Assembly: GCF_036227265.1 (NCBI RefSeq)
Contig: NZ_CP109446.1
Span: 7,705,001 to 7,769,000 of the forward strand
Reading direction: 5' to 3'
From: Streptomyces sp. NBC_01476
GTDB lineage: Bacteria; Actinomycetota; Actinomycetes; Streptomycetales; Streptomycetaceae
DNA length: 64,000 nt
A program made the translations under genes and the position numbers. The notes under the pieces are model-generated. The model did no database searches and had not been told where the DNA came from. It was given only the letters and a program-made list of their open reading frames with translations. This document shows, piece by piece, positions 15,911-24,349 of the stretch (positions are counted from its first letter, which is position 1; every line of letters starts with the position of its first letter).

Positions 15911-16879
15911 ATGGCCGCACACGGGGGCCGGGACGAGGACGCGGAGCCGGTACTGGTCTGCGGTGAGGTACGGACCTCCCTGCTGCAGAACTCGCAGGCG
16001 CTCCCCGCCCGGACCGCGGCCGATCTGCTGCGGCTGCGGGCCGGCGAGCGGGTACGGCTCTCGGAGCGGCCCAACCCGTACGCCCTGTCGCCGGACGTGC
16101 TGACCGGGGTGGACTGCCTGCTGCCCACCGCCTCAGGCGCCAAGGTGCGGGCCGTCGGGACCGTCGCCGGCCGCGCCGCGCTCACCGAGGGCCGGCTGCT
16201 GCAGACGAACGCCTTCTTCGAGGCCACCGCCGCCGGACCGGACCAGCGCCGCCCCTGGGGGCACTACCTGGCCCGCCCCGGAGTAGTGGAACCCTTCGGC
16301 AGGCTCCAGGCCCAGGATGTGGCCAGGGGCTGCCTGACCGGTGTCCAGCGCCCCGGCGAACTGGACCTCGGGGCGATAGCCGAGCGCCTGCTCAGCAAGG
16401 TGGGGCGGCACCGGGCGCTGGACCAGCGCGCACCGTTCAAGGCCCAGCGCACCCGCCTGCGCTGGGTGGCACTGCGGGCCCCGGACAGCGAGGGCCCGTC
16501 GATCACCGCCTTCACCCTCGCGGAGAACGGACTGCGGACGGTGGAACTGCGGCTGCCGGGGGGAATCGGTACGGCCGCCGCCGCGGGGCTCTGCGAAGAC
16601 CTCGCCCTGCACGACTGGCTGCTCACGACGCTCGTACGGATGGTCGAGCGCAGCCGGCTCGGTTCGGTCGACGGACGCCAGGCGGTTTCGGCCCTGCGTC
16701 CCGCCGTCGACCACCTGCTGCATCTGTGGATGCCCACAGCACGTGTAGACCAGATCCTCAGCCCGCTGTGGGAGGTGTTGGAGCGGGAACCGGGATTCAG
16801 CCGGCAGTGGCAGATCCTGGTGCAACGGATCAGGGATCAACTGGCCTTGCAGGCCATTCCCTTGCACGGGCAGCCCTGA
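15911..16879 (+). CDS. SCO2521-family protein, function unknown
   Basis: 322 residues, ATG one base after the preceding stop. It begins PVLVCGEVRTSLLQNS and has an alpha/beta character with a PWGHYLARPGVVEPFGRL stretch and a C-terminal helical third (HLLHLWMPTARVDQIL, then EREPGFSRQWQILVQRI). No recognised domain, no secretion signal. It is the fifth member of the SCO2521-2525-like set and is followed after 55 bases by the two-TM protein. Function unknown. Confidence 0.78.
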   Translation: MAAHGGRDEDAEPVLVCGEVRTSLLQNSQALPARTAADLLRLRAGERVRLSERPNPYALSPDVLTGVDCLLPTASGAKVRAVGTVAGRAALTEGRLLQTNAFFEATAAGPDQRRPWGHYLARPGVVEPFGRLQAQDVARGCLTGVQRPGELDLGAIAERLLSKVGRHRALDQRAPFKAQRTRLRWVALRAPDSEGPSITAFTLAENGLRTVELRLPGGIGTAAAAGLCEDLALHDWLLTTLVRMVERSRLGSVDGRQAVSALRPAVDHLLHLWMPTARVDQILSPLWEVLEREPGFSRQWQILVQRIRDQLALQAIPLHGQP

Positions 16880-16934
16880 CCGCCCGACAACGGGCGGAGA
16901 CGCGCACGATGATCCCACCGGGGGAGATGAAGAG

Positions 16935-17873
16935 ATGGCCGGATCGTTAGGCACGACAGGTTCCACGGTTCCTTCCGCGACACCCCGTATTCCGCCAGTG
17001 CTGTTCAAGACGCTGGTCACAGCGCTGGTCGGCGGCGCCACCTATCTGCTCACCAATATCACCAACCAGCCCGAAGTGTGGAAGCTGACCGCTTCGATCT
17101 TCCTGGGCGGCGCGGCCCTGATCATCCAGTACATGACCGACTTCGAACGCCGGCTGGGTTCGGTGGAGGAGAGTCTGGCCGAGCACAACGCCGAGATGAA
17201 GGAACTCGTCGCCCGGGGCTTCGCCCGGATCAACGAAGTCACCGAACTCTTCGGCCTGGTGGACCGCTCGGCGCTGCCGCCCGACGGGGTCACCCGGCTG
17301 GTGCGCAGCGCCACCCAGGTGGGGTCGAGCGCGCCGGCCATCATGCAGGCCTTCGCGCGCGAGGAGGTCCACCGGCTCACCGACCTGATGGAGAACCTCA
17401 ACCAGAAACTCGTCGACTACGAGGGGGAGGACCACGACTGGATAGTGACGCTCACCGGCTGCGCCGCCATGACCATCGACGCCACCAGCACTCTGGTGGA
17501 CCGCGACTTCTGGCCCAGCGAACTCGGACAGCGCTATCTGCGGGCACAGCGTGACGCGATCGAGCAGCAGCACGTCAGGATCCGGCGGCTGTTCATCATC
17601 GACGCACCCGAGGACAACACCCTCGAACTCGGCCAGTTCTGTGACGACCAGCAGAGCCTCGGCATCGAGGTGCGGGTCCTCGCCCTGTCGGAACTCTCGC
17701 CGATCGCCCGGATGGACGAGACCAACGACTTCATCGTCTTCGACGAGGCACTGTCGTACGAGATCGGCTCCGACCTGCGCGGGGTCAACACCAAGACGGT
17801 GATGGACCTGCGTCCGGACCGGGTGGCCAAGCGGGTGCAGCGGTTCAAGACGCTCTGGGAGGCGGGCCAGTAG
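16935..17873 (+). CDS. Two-TM membrane protein with cytoplasmic domain
   Basis: 312 residues, ATG with GGGGGAG upstream. Two hydrophobic segments lie at about 22-40 (LFKTLVTALVGGATYLLTN) and 50-66 (LTASIFLGGAALIIQYM), then a short charged coiled-coil-like stretch (ERRLGSVEESLAEHNAEMKEL). The C-terminal 200 residues contain RYLRAQRDAIEQQHVRIRRLF, IIDAPEDNTLELGQF and DFIVFDEALSYEI, a pattern recalling PLD-like or DUF6879-type domains but without HKD motifs. It closes the SCO2521-2525-like block and would anchor it at the membrane. Proteins with two N-terminal TM helices and a soluble domain occur as effectors in several conflict systems; whether that applies here is open. Confidence 0.75.
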   Translation: MAGSLGTTGSTVPSATPRIPPVLFKTLVTALVGGATYLLTNITNQPEVWKLTASIFLGGAALIIQYMTDFERRLGSVEESLAEHNAEMKELVARGFARINEVTELFGLVDRSALPPDGVTRLVRSATQVGSSAPAIMQAFAREEVHRLTDLMENLNQKLVDYEGEDHDWIVTLTGCAAMTIDATSTLVDRDFWPSELGQRYLRAQRDAIEQQHVRIRRLFIIDAPEDNTLELGQFCDDQQSLGIEVRVLALSELSPIARMDETNDFIVFDEALSYEIGSDLRGVNTKTVMDLRPDRVAKRVQRFKTLWEAGQ

Positions 17874-18039
17874 TCCCGGGGAGCCGCCGGGAGAGCCCAG
17901 GACGGGTGCGACGCTCAGTGAGGACTCTGTAACTCCGCTTTATTCCGGATGATTCCGATCGGTAATCAGCCGTGGCTGAAGTGGTGTGCACGAGGAGCGG
18001 CGAGGTGCCGACGCCTCGCCGCCTCGCCTGGGAGGACTC

Positions 18040-18090
18040 ATGCCTGAGCTCTATTCTCACCCGCGCCGGCCGGCCGGGAGCCTCCGGTGA
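18040..18090 (+). CDS. 16-codon ORF overlapping the flavoprotein start
   Basis: ATG at 18040 with an excellent ribosome binding site (GGGAGG, four bases upstream) encodes MPELYSHPRRPAGSLR and stops at TGA 18088-18090, which overlaps the GTG of the flavoprotein (GTGA). It therefore looks translated and coupled. The start resembles, from memory, the opening of the small MSMEG_0570 family protein of Nit1C clusters (MPEM...RWPDGS), so it may be a remnant of that gene reduced to a leader. Otherwise it is a new short leader peptide. Confidence 0.5.
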   Translation: MPELYSHPRRPAGSLR

Positions 18091-19403
18091 GCGCGCCGAT
18101 ACCGCTGGCCGGCGCGCACTTCCCGGTAGCGGTGATCGGCGGCGGCCAGGCCGGGCTCTCGGTCAGCTACCACCTGCGTGAACGCGGCATCGAGCATGTC
18201 GTGGTCGAGGGCGACCGGGTCGGCCACGAATGGCGCGAACGGCGCTGGGACACCTTCTGCCTGGTGACCCCCAACTGGCAGTGCAGACTGCCGGGGTTCC
18301 CCTACCGGGGACCGGACCCCGACGGGTTCATGGTGCTCGCCGACATCATCGCCTACCTGGAGGAGTACGTCGCCTTCTTCCAGCCGCCGCTGGTGGAAGG
18401 GGTGACCGTCACCGGACTGCGCCGGGCGGCCCACGGCAGGTTCGACGTGACCTCCACCCAGGGCGAGTTCACCGCCGACCAGGTCGTGGTCGCCACCGGC
18501 CCGTACCACACGCCGGCCGTGCCGCGGATGGCCGAACGGCTGCCGGCCGGACTGCGGCAGCTGCACTCGTCCGAGTACCGCAACCCGGACCGGCTGCCCG
18601 CGGGCGGCGTGCTGGTGGTCGGCACCGGCCAGTCCGGCTGCCAGATCGCCGAAGACCTCCATCTGGCCGGCCGGCAGGTGCATCTGGCGACCGGCAGCGC
18701 ACCGCGGGTGGCCCGCTTCTACCGGGGCCGCGACTGCGTCGCCTGGCTCGACGACATGGGCCACTACGCCCGCAGCATCGACGAGTTCGACAACGCGGCG
18801 GCGGTCCGGATGCGGGCCAACCACTACGTCACCGGTCGTGACGGCGGGCGCGACATCGACCTGCGGGCCTTCGCCCGCGACGGAATGCGGCTGTACGGGC
18901 GGCTCACCGGGATCAACGGCGGCCGGCTGGAGTTCGCCGACGACCTCAAGGCCAACCTGGACCGGGCCGACGCGGTGGCCGAAGGCATCAAGGACGCCAT
19001 CGACGCCCACATCACCGCCCGTGGCATCCAGGCACCGGACGAGCAGCGGTACATCCCGGTGTGGGAGCCGCCCGGCGGACCCGGTGAACTCGACCTGGCA
19101 GCCGAGGACATCGGCACCGTCATCTGGGCCACCGGGTTCACCCGCGACCACCGGTGGATCGAGATCCCCGCCTTCGACGGCCGCGGTTACCCCATGCACT
19201 GGCGTGGCGCCACCAGTTGCCCGGGCCTGTACTTCCTGGGCCTGCCCTGGCAGAACTCCTGGGGCTCGGGACGGTTCGAAGCCGTCGGCCGGGACGCGGA
19301 GTTCCTCGCCGGGCACATCGACGCCTCCCGCCGTCTGGCGGACGTCTGCGGCACCCTCACCGGCGCCCCCACCGACCTGTCCGCCGCCCTCCCCGTCGGC
19401 TGA
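18087..19403 (+). CDS. MSMEG_0569-family flavin-dependent oxidoreductase (Nit1C)
   Basis: 438 residues, GTG start. An FAD-binding Rossmann motif VAVIGGGQAGLSVSYHL lies at 14-30, followed by the acidic residue in HVVVEGDRVGHEW and by the WRERRWDTFCLVTPNW segment typical of the YlmS/flavin monooxygenase group. A second dinucleotide-binding motif, GVLVVGTGQSGCQIAEDL, is near 170 (NADPH). The third FAD contact is GTVIWATGFTRDHRWIE. It belongs to the flavoproteins of the Nit1C operon, where it may oxidise an intermediate of nitrile or cyanide nitrogen assimilation; the precise substrate is not established. First full gene of the operon, coupled to the 16-codon ORF. Confidence 0.9.
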   Translation: MSAPIPLAGAHFPVAVIGGGQAGLSVSYHLRERGIEHVVVEGDRVGHEWRERRWDTFCLVTPNWQCRLPGFPYRGPDPDGFMVLADIIAYLEEYVAFFQPPLVEGVTVTGLRRAAHGRFDVTSTQGEFTADQVVVATGPYHTPAVPRMAERLPAGLRQLHSSEYRNPDRLPAGGVLVVGTGQSGCQIAEDLHLAGRQVHLATGSAPRVARFYRGRDCVAWLDDMGHYARSIDEFDNAAAVRMRANHYVTGRDGGRDIDLRAFARDGMRLYGRLTGINGGRLEFADDLKANLDRADAVAEGIKDAIDAHITARGIQAPDEQRYIPVWEPPGGPGELDLAAEDIGTVIWATGFTRDHRWIEIPAFDGRGYPMHWRGATSCPGLYFLGLPWQNSWGSGRFEAVGRDAEFLAGHIDASRRLADVCGTLTGAPTDLSAALPVG

Positions 19404-19416
19404 AAGCGAGCCACCG

Positions 19417-20238
19417 ATGGCCATGGTCTTCGACGCGCACCGCCATATCGGCGTGCTGCCCGCCCACCCTTTCTACGGCGGTCCGCCGGTCAACCCCGAC
19501 ACCACCGCCCGCGCCACCGTCAAACAGCTCGTCGCGGACCTCGACGCCGAGGGGGTCGAACGCGCCCTGGTGATCCCCAACTACGGCGTGCCCGACCCCG
19601 GCGTCGCCTTCTCCTTCAACGAGTTGGCGCTGGAGGCGGCCCACACCGACGAGCGGATCAGGGCCGGCCTGTGGGTCTCCCCGCGCCCCGAGGACGAACA
19701 CCGCACCGCCCAGGCGCTGGCGCTCGCCCGCGAGCCGGGCGTCCGCGCCCTCAAGCTCAGCTTCCTGCTCGGCGGACGGCCGAGCGACCCGGCCTGCCGG
19801 CCCGCCCTGGACCGGATCTTCCACGAGGCCGAGCGCTTCGGCCTCGTGGTGCATGTGCACACCTCGCCGGGCGCCGCCTCCGACATCGACGAGGTCGGCC
19901 ACCTCGTCGACTGGTACGCCGACCGGGTCGCCGTGCACCTGGTGCACTTCGGCGGCGGCATGAGCGGCCACATCAAGCTGATCGGTGCCCGCTTCTTCGA
20001 CTGGATCGCGGCCGGCAAGCGCGTCTACACCGACCTGTCCTGGGCGATCGGCTTCGCCCCGTACTGGCTGGCCCGGGAGATCGACCGGCGCGGCGCGGGC
20101 CACGACCGGGTGCTCTTCGCCAGCGACCAGCCGTGGGGCGACTTCGCCGGCGAGTACGCCCGCCTGCGGGCGGCAGCCGGTGACGGCGAACTCGGCGACC
20201 TGGTCTTCCGGGACACCTTCGCCGCGCTCTACGACTGA
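19417..20238 (+). CDS. Amidohydrolase family protein (TIM barrel)
   Basis: 273 residues from the ATG at 19417 (a second ATG at 19423). Metal-ligand motifs of the amidohydrolase_2 superfamily are visible: FDAHRHIG (H-x-H) at the start, VVHVHTSPG in the middle, HLVHFGGGMSGH later, and FASDQPWGD near the C terminus for the catalytic Asp. It likely hydrolyses or decarboxylates a small carboxylate or amide. It sits 13 bases after the flavoprotein in the Nit1C operon. Whether it is a constant member of such operons cannot be told here; it may act on the product of the nitrilase. Confidence 0.88.
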   Translation: MAMVFDAHRHIGVLPAHPFYGGPPVNPDTTARATVKQLVADLDAEGVERALVIPNYGVPDPGVAFSFNELALEAAHTDERIRAGLWVSPRPEDEHRTAQALALAREPGVRALKLSFLLGGRPSDPACRPALDRIFHEAERFGLVVHVHTSPGAASDIDEVGHLVDWYADRVAVHLVHFGGGMSGHIKLIGARFFDWIAAGKRVYTDLSWAIGFAPYWLAREIDRRGAGHDRVLFASDQPWGDFAGEYARLRAAAGDGELGDLVFRDTFAALYD

Positions 20239-20346
20239 GCCGCACCCCACCAGACCCCCTGTCCGTACGACCGCGTCACCCGCAGCACCCGCACTGCCCG
20301 CAGCACCCCGTTTTCGCCCACCTCACCTACCTCCAGGGAGACCCCC

Positions 20347-20871
20347 ATGTCCGAGACCACCGCCGAACTCTCCGACGTCGAGCAGAAGTCCCTCGACGAG
20401 ATCCCGCACCCGTCGCTCCCCGAGGGCTCCACCATCTACGGTGCCACCAAGGTCTTCCCCGACTACCAGGCGGAGAACGGCGAGACCTACTTCACGCTCG
20501 TGCACGGCATCGCCCACGAGTCGTCGGTCAGCTTCGTCGCCGTCCTGCAGGCGACCCGCGCGCTGCGCAAGGGCTTCGAGACCGCCATCTACTTCTACGG
20601 TCCCGGCTCGCTCAACTGCCTTGCCACCCGCGGCTTCCCGACCACCGGCAACTCGGCATTCCCCGGCGAGCACAACATCAACAATCAGCTGAAGACCTTC
20701 ATCGCCGAAGGCGGCAAGGTCTTCTGCTGCCGGTTCGGACTGTCGCTGCACGGCGCCCGCGAGGAGGACCTGATCGAGGGCGTCATCCCCACCCACCCGC
20801 TGGACGTCCAGGACGCGCTGATCCACTACGCGCGCAAGGGCGCCATCATCAACTCCACCTACCAGCTGTAA
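20347..20871 (+). CDS. MSMEG_0572/Sll0783-family nitrogen-starvation protein (Nit1C)
   Basis: 174 residues with AGGGAG upstream of the ATG. The family is known from Synechocystis Sll0783, induced by nitrogen starvation, and from Nit1C clusters. It shows a DsrE-like alpha/beta pattern: TYFTLVHGIAHESSVSFVAVLQATRAL, then FETAIYFYGPGSLNCLATRGF and the cysteine pair in KVFCCRFGLSLHG. The protein has no secretion signal. Biochemical activity is unknown; a carrier or sulfur-transfer-like role is suggested only by the fold. It lies 108 bases after the amidohydrolase and 10 before the radical SAM gene. Confidence 0.9.
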   Translation: MSETTAELSDVEQKSLDEIPHPSLPEGSTIYGATKVFPDYQAENGETYFTLVHGIAHESSVSFVAVLQATRALRKGFETAIYFYGPGSLNCLATRGFPTTGNSAFPGEHNINNQLKTFIAEGGKVFCCRFGLSLHGAREEDLIEGVIPTHPLDVQDALIHYARKGAIINSTYQL

Positions 20872-20881
20872 GGAGCACGAC

Positions 20882-21988
20882 GTGAGCGTTGGCACCCCGA
20901 CGGCGTCCGGTACGGCAGTGGACGTCACGATCATGACCCGCGCGGAGCTGGCGCTGCGCGGCGTCCGCACCCCGGCCGCCGTACACCGGCCGGACGGGGC
21001 GGGCCCCAGCGACGACGGCCACTTCACGCTGGGCGGTCTCCCCGGCGGTGCCAACGCCGCGCTGCCCACCAACCCCGACAGCCCCTACGCGGTGCGCGAC
21101 GGCCGGGTCTGGCTCGGCGAGCAGGACACCGGCCTCACCCTCACCCCCGTCCGCCGCCCCCGGTTCTACGACCTGACCACCGCCGACGGCGTCCCCTACG
21201 AGCACATCGCCCGCCTGCACGGCGCGGACGTGCTGGCCACCACCGTCGTCCAGACCTGTATCCGCTACGCCGAGGCCGACCGCTGCCGCTTCTGCACCAT
21301 CGAGGAGTCACTGCGCTCGGCGGCCACCGTCGCCGCGAAGAGCCCCGCGCAACTCGCGGAGGTGGCCGAGGCGGCGGTACGGCTCGACGGCGTACGGCAG
21401 ATGGTGATGACCACCGGCACCACGACCGGCCAGGACCGCGGCGCCCGCAATCTCGTCCGCTCGCTGCGCGCGGTCCTGGCCGCGGTGCCGGGACTGCCGG
21501 TCCAGGTGCAGTGTGAGCCGCCCGGCGACCTGGCGTGGATCCGCGCACTGCACGACGCGGGCGCCACCGCCATCGGCATCCACGTCGAGTCGCTGGACGA
21601 CGAGGTGCGCAGGCGCTGGATGCCCGGGAAATCCTCGGTGCCGCTGGCGGAGTACGAGGCCGCGTGGGACGAGGCGGTGCGGGTCTTCGGGCCCAACCGC
21701 GTCTCCACCTACCTGCTGGTCGGACTCGGTGAGGATCCCGACGAACTCATCGCGGGCGCCGGGCGGTTGATCGACCGCGGGGTCTACCCCTTCGTGGTGC
21801 CCTTCCGGCCGATGGGCGGCACCCTCGCCGCCCGCGACGGGGTGCCCGCACCCAGCGCGGACCTGCTGCACCGGGTCACCGTGGGCGTCGCGGCGAAACT
21901 GCGGGCCGCCGGGATGACCGGCGCCGACCAGAAGGCGGGCTGCGCCGCGTGCGGCGCCTGCGGCGTGCTCTCGACCGCGGGGGGCTGA
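20882..21988 (+). CDS. MSMEG_0568-family radical SAM protein (Nit1C)
   Basis: 368 residues, GTG start with AAGGAG seven bases upstream. The iron-sulfur motif is Cys126-x8-Cys135-x2-Cys138 (TCIRYAEADRCRFC), so the first spacing is longer than the canonical Cx3Cx2C. A second cysteine cluster, Cys354, Cys357 and Cys360 (CAACGAC), is at the C terminus and may hold an auxiliary cluster. GIHVESLDDEVRRRWMPGK and STYLLVGLGEDPDELI are radical SAM barrel strands. It is a constant member of the Nit1C operon. Its substrate is unknown; it may generate the compound that the flavoprotein, AIR synthase-like domain and nitrilase then process. Confidence 0.92.
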   Translation: MSVGTPTASGTAVDVTIMTRAELALRGVRTPAAVHRPDGAGPSDDGHFTLGGLPGGANAALPTNPDSPYAVRDGRVWLGEQDTGLTLTPVRRPRFYDLTTADGVPYEHIARLHGADVLATTVVQTCIRYAEADRCRFCTIEESLRSAATVAAKSPAQLAEVAEAAVRLDGVRQMVMTTGTTTGQDRGARNLVRSLRAVLAAVPGLPVQVQCEPPGDLAWIRALHDAGATAIGIHVESLDDEVRRRWMPGKSSVPLAEYEAAWDEAVRVFGPNRVSTYLLVGLGEDPDELIAGAGRLIDRGVYPFVVPFRPMGGTLAARDGVPAPSADLLHRVTVGVAAKLRAAGMTGADQKAGCAACGACGVLSTAGG

Positions 21989-21991
21989 CCG

Positions 21992-23488
21992 GTGCTCCTC
22001 GACGGCGGCAGCGCCGCCCCCGACCTCGACAGCGGCGACGACATCCTCGCGCTGCTCGGTGACCGCAGCACCCTGCGCCGCCGGCCGGCCTTCACCATCG
22101 GCCAGGCCGCCGGCGCGGCCGAGACGGCCGCCTACCGCAGGCTGCGCCGTGACGCCTTCGTGCACTCCCAGGGCCTCTTCGACGGCCACGACCTGGACCA
22201 CCTCGACGACGACCCGCGGACCGTGGTCCTGGTGGCCCGCGACCCGGCAGGCACCGTCCTGGGCGGCGTACGCCTCGCCCCGTACGGCGGTGGCCCCGAC
22301 ATCGGCTGGTGGACCGGCAGCCGGCTGGTGGCCGCCCCCGGCGCCCCGCGCGGTGTCGGCGCCGCCCTGGTCCGTGCCGCCTGCGCCCGCGCGGAGGCGG
22401 AAGGAGTGCTGCGGTTCGAGGCGACGGTCCAGCTCCGCAACGACGTCCTCTTCCGCCGCCTGGGCTGGCTCCCGGTCCGTCCGGTGACAGTCGCCGGCGC
22501 CCCGCACATCCTGATGCGCCGGCCCATCGGCCGCATCGCGGACCAGTCTGCGGCCACCAAGGCGGCCCTCGGCCCGCTGCTGACCGCGCTGCACGCGGCG
22601 GCCGGCGCGGCCCCCGCCCCGGGCACCGCGGGGGAACCCGCTGCCGAGCCGGCTGCCTCCTTCCTCGGCGGCCCCGGGTTCGTCGGGGACGACGGGGCGC
22701 CCGTGCCCGGGAGCGATCTGATCGCCGCGTGCGACGCGATCCTGCCCTCGATGGTGGAGCGGGATCCGCAGTGGGCCGGCTGGTGCGCCGTGCTGGTGAA
22801 CGTCAACGACCTCGCCGCCATGGGTGCTTCGCCCGTGGGGCTGCTGGACGCACTGGGCGCGCCGGACGCCGCCCACGCCGGGAAGGTGCTGGCCGGGCTC
22901 GGCCGGGCGGCAGCGGCCTACGGCGTCGCGGTGCTCGGCGGACACACCCAGCTCGGGGTGCCGGCCGCGCTGTCGGTGACCGCGCTGGGCCGTACCGACC
23001 GCCCGGTGCCGGGCGGAGGCGGGCGCGCCGGACACGCGGTGCGGCTCACCGCGGACCTGGGCGGCGGCTGGCGGCCCGGCTACCGGGGCCGGCAGTGGGA
23101 CTCCACCAGCCACCGGCGGCCGGCCGAACTGCGGGCCATGCTCGGCGCGGTGGGCCGGGCCGCTCCCGCCGCCGCCAAGGACGTCTCGATGGCCGGGATC
23201 GCCGGGACCCTGGGCATGCTCGCGGAGGCGAGCGGCTGCGGCGCCGTCCTGGACGTGGCCGCGGTGCCCCGCCCGGACGGCGCCACCGCCGGGGACTGGC
23301 TCACCTGCTTCCCCGGCTTCGCGATGCTGACCGCCGACGAGCCGGGTGCCGCGCCGCTGCCGGCCGGTCCGGCGACCGGCGCCGTCTGCGGCGAACTGAC
23401 CGCAGGACAAGGCGTCGGGCTGCGCTGGCCCGACGGAGAGATCACCGAAGCCGTCACCGCAGCGGTGACCGGGATGGGGACCGCATGA
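21992..23488 (+). CDS. MSMEG_0567/Sll0787-family GNAT and AIR synthase-like fusion (Nit1C)
   Basis: 498 residues, GTG start three bases after the radical SAM stop. Residues 1-200 are a GNAT acetyltransferase (GGVRLAPYGG, GVGAALVRAACARA acetyl-CoA loop, LFRRLGWLPV). Residues about 210-498 resemble PurM/AIR synthase-type ATP-binding proteins: PQWAGWCAVLVNVNDLAAMGA (the D-x-x-A-x-G motif), VLGGHTQLGV and KDVSMAGIAGTLGML. Some Nit1C operons carry these as separate genes; here they are fused. It ends in an ATGA overlap with the nitrilase. The AIR-synthase domain would activate a carbonyl with ATP; the product is unknown. Confidence 0.88.
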   Translation: MLLDGGSAAPDLDSGDDILALLGDRSTLRRRPAFTIGQAAGAAETAAYRRLRRDAFVHSQGLFDGHDLDHLDDDPRTVVLVARDPAGTVLGGVRLAPYGGGPDIGWWTGSRLVAAPGAPRGVGAALVRAACARAEAEGVLRFEATVQLRNDVLFRRLGWLPVRPVTVAGAPHILMRRPIGRIADQSAATKAALGPLLTALHAAAGAAPAPGTAGEPAAEPAASFLGGPGFVGDDGAPVPGSDLIAACDAILPSMVERDPQWAGWCAVLVNVNDLAAMGASPVGLLDALGAPDAAHAGKVLAGLGRAAAAYGVAVLGGHTQLGVPAALSVTALGRTDRPVPGGGGRAGHAVRLTADLGGGWRPGYRGRQWDSTSHRRPAELRAMLGAVGRAAPAAAKDVSMAGIAGTLGMLAEASGCGAVLDVAAVPRPDGATAGDWLTCFPGFAMLTADEPGAAPLPAGPATGAVCGELTAGQGVGLRWPDGEITEAVTAAVTGMGTA

Positions 23489-24342
23489 GCACCCTGCGCA
23501 TGGCCGCCGCGGCGGCCGAGTTCGGCCGCGACCTGGAGGCGGACTTCGCCGTCGTGGAACGGCTGGTCAAACAGGCCCGCGCCGAGGACGTACACCTGCT
23601 GGCGCTGCCCGAGGCGTGCCTCGGCGGCTATCTGCTCAGCCTGGACGACGACGCGGAACTCGACGCCGGGCCGCCGCCGTTGGCGCTCGACGGCCCGGAG
23701 CTGCGCCGACTCGCCGCACTGGCGGGGGAGTTGACCGTCGTGGCGGGCTACTGCGAGGCCGGTGACGACGGCCGGCGCTACAACAGCGTGGTGTGCCTGA
23801 CCGGTGACGGGATCCTCGGAAACCACCGCAAGGTGCACCAGCCGCTGGGTGAGAACCACAGTTACGCCTCCGGTGACCGCTTCCACGCCTTCGACACCCC
23901 GGCCGGCCGGCTCGGCATGATGATCTGCTACGACAAGGCGTTCCCGGAGGCCGCCCGCACGCTCGCGCTGGACGGCGCGGAGATCGCGGTCTGCGTCTCG
24001 GCCTGGCCCGGCGCCCGCACGCACAGTTCCGCCGACCTCAACCAGGACCGCTGGAAGCGCCGCTTCGACCTGCACGACCGTTCCCGCGCGCTGGAGAACC
24101 AGTTCGTCTGGGTCTCCGCCAACCAGTCGGGCACCTTCGGGTCGCTACGCTTCGTCGGGAGCGCCAAGGTCGTCGACCCGGGCGGCGACATCCTCGCCGA
24201 CACCGGGGTGGCGGCCGGCCTCGCCATCGCCGAACTCGACGTGGCGCAGGCGCTGGAGACCGCCCGCCGTGCGATGGGCCACCTCCGTGACCGGCGCCCG
24301 GAGACCTACACGTACACCAGCCCGGGAGCCGTCCTCGCGTGA
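23485..24342 (+). CDS. Nitrilase, Nit1C subfamily
   Basis: 285 residues, ATG overlapping the previous TGA. The nitrilase triad is intact: Glu43 (LALPEACLGGY), Lys116 (GNHRKVHQP) and Cys148 (MMICYDKAFPE). The enzyme hydrolyses a nitrile (in other Nit1C systems linked to cyanide assimilation) to acid and ammonia through a thioimidate on the Cys. It lies in the centre of the Nit1C operon, between the GNAT-AIR synthase fusion and a degenerate paralogue. Signal peptide absent, so cytoplasmic. Annotation is firm as nitrilase superfamily; the native substrate is not shown by sequence. Confidence 0.93.
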   Translation: MSTLRMAAAAAEFGRDLEADFAVVERLVKQARAEDVHLLALPEACLGGYLLSLDDDAELDAGPPPLALDGPELRRLAALAGELTVVAGYCEAGDDGRRYNSVVCLTGDGILGNHRKVHQPLGENHSYASGDRFHAFDTPAGRLGMMICYDKAFPEAARTLALDGAEIAVCVSAWPGARTHSSADLNQDRWKRRFDLHDRSRALENQFVWVSANQSGTFGSLRFVGSAKVVDPGGDILADTGVAAGLAIAELDVAQALETARRAMGHLRDRRPETYTYTSPGAVLA

Positions 24343-24349
24343 GAAGCCG

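Noticed and set aside
17920..17965. GTAAC and GGTAAT elements upstream of the Nit1C operon that could be GlnR sites
   Set aside because: The only pair at the right spacing is GTAAC-n6-TTATT; the second half does not fit the consensus. The region is kept only as probable promoter.
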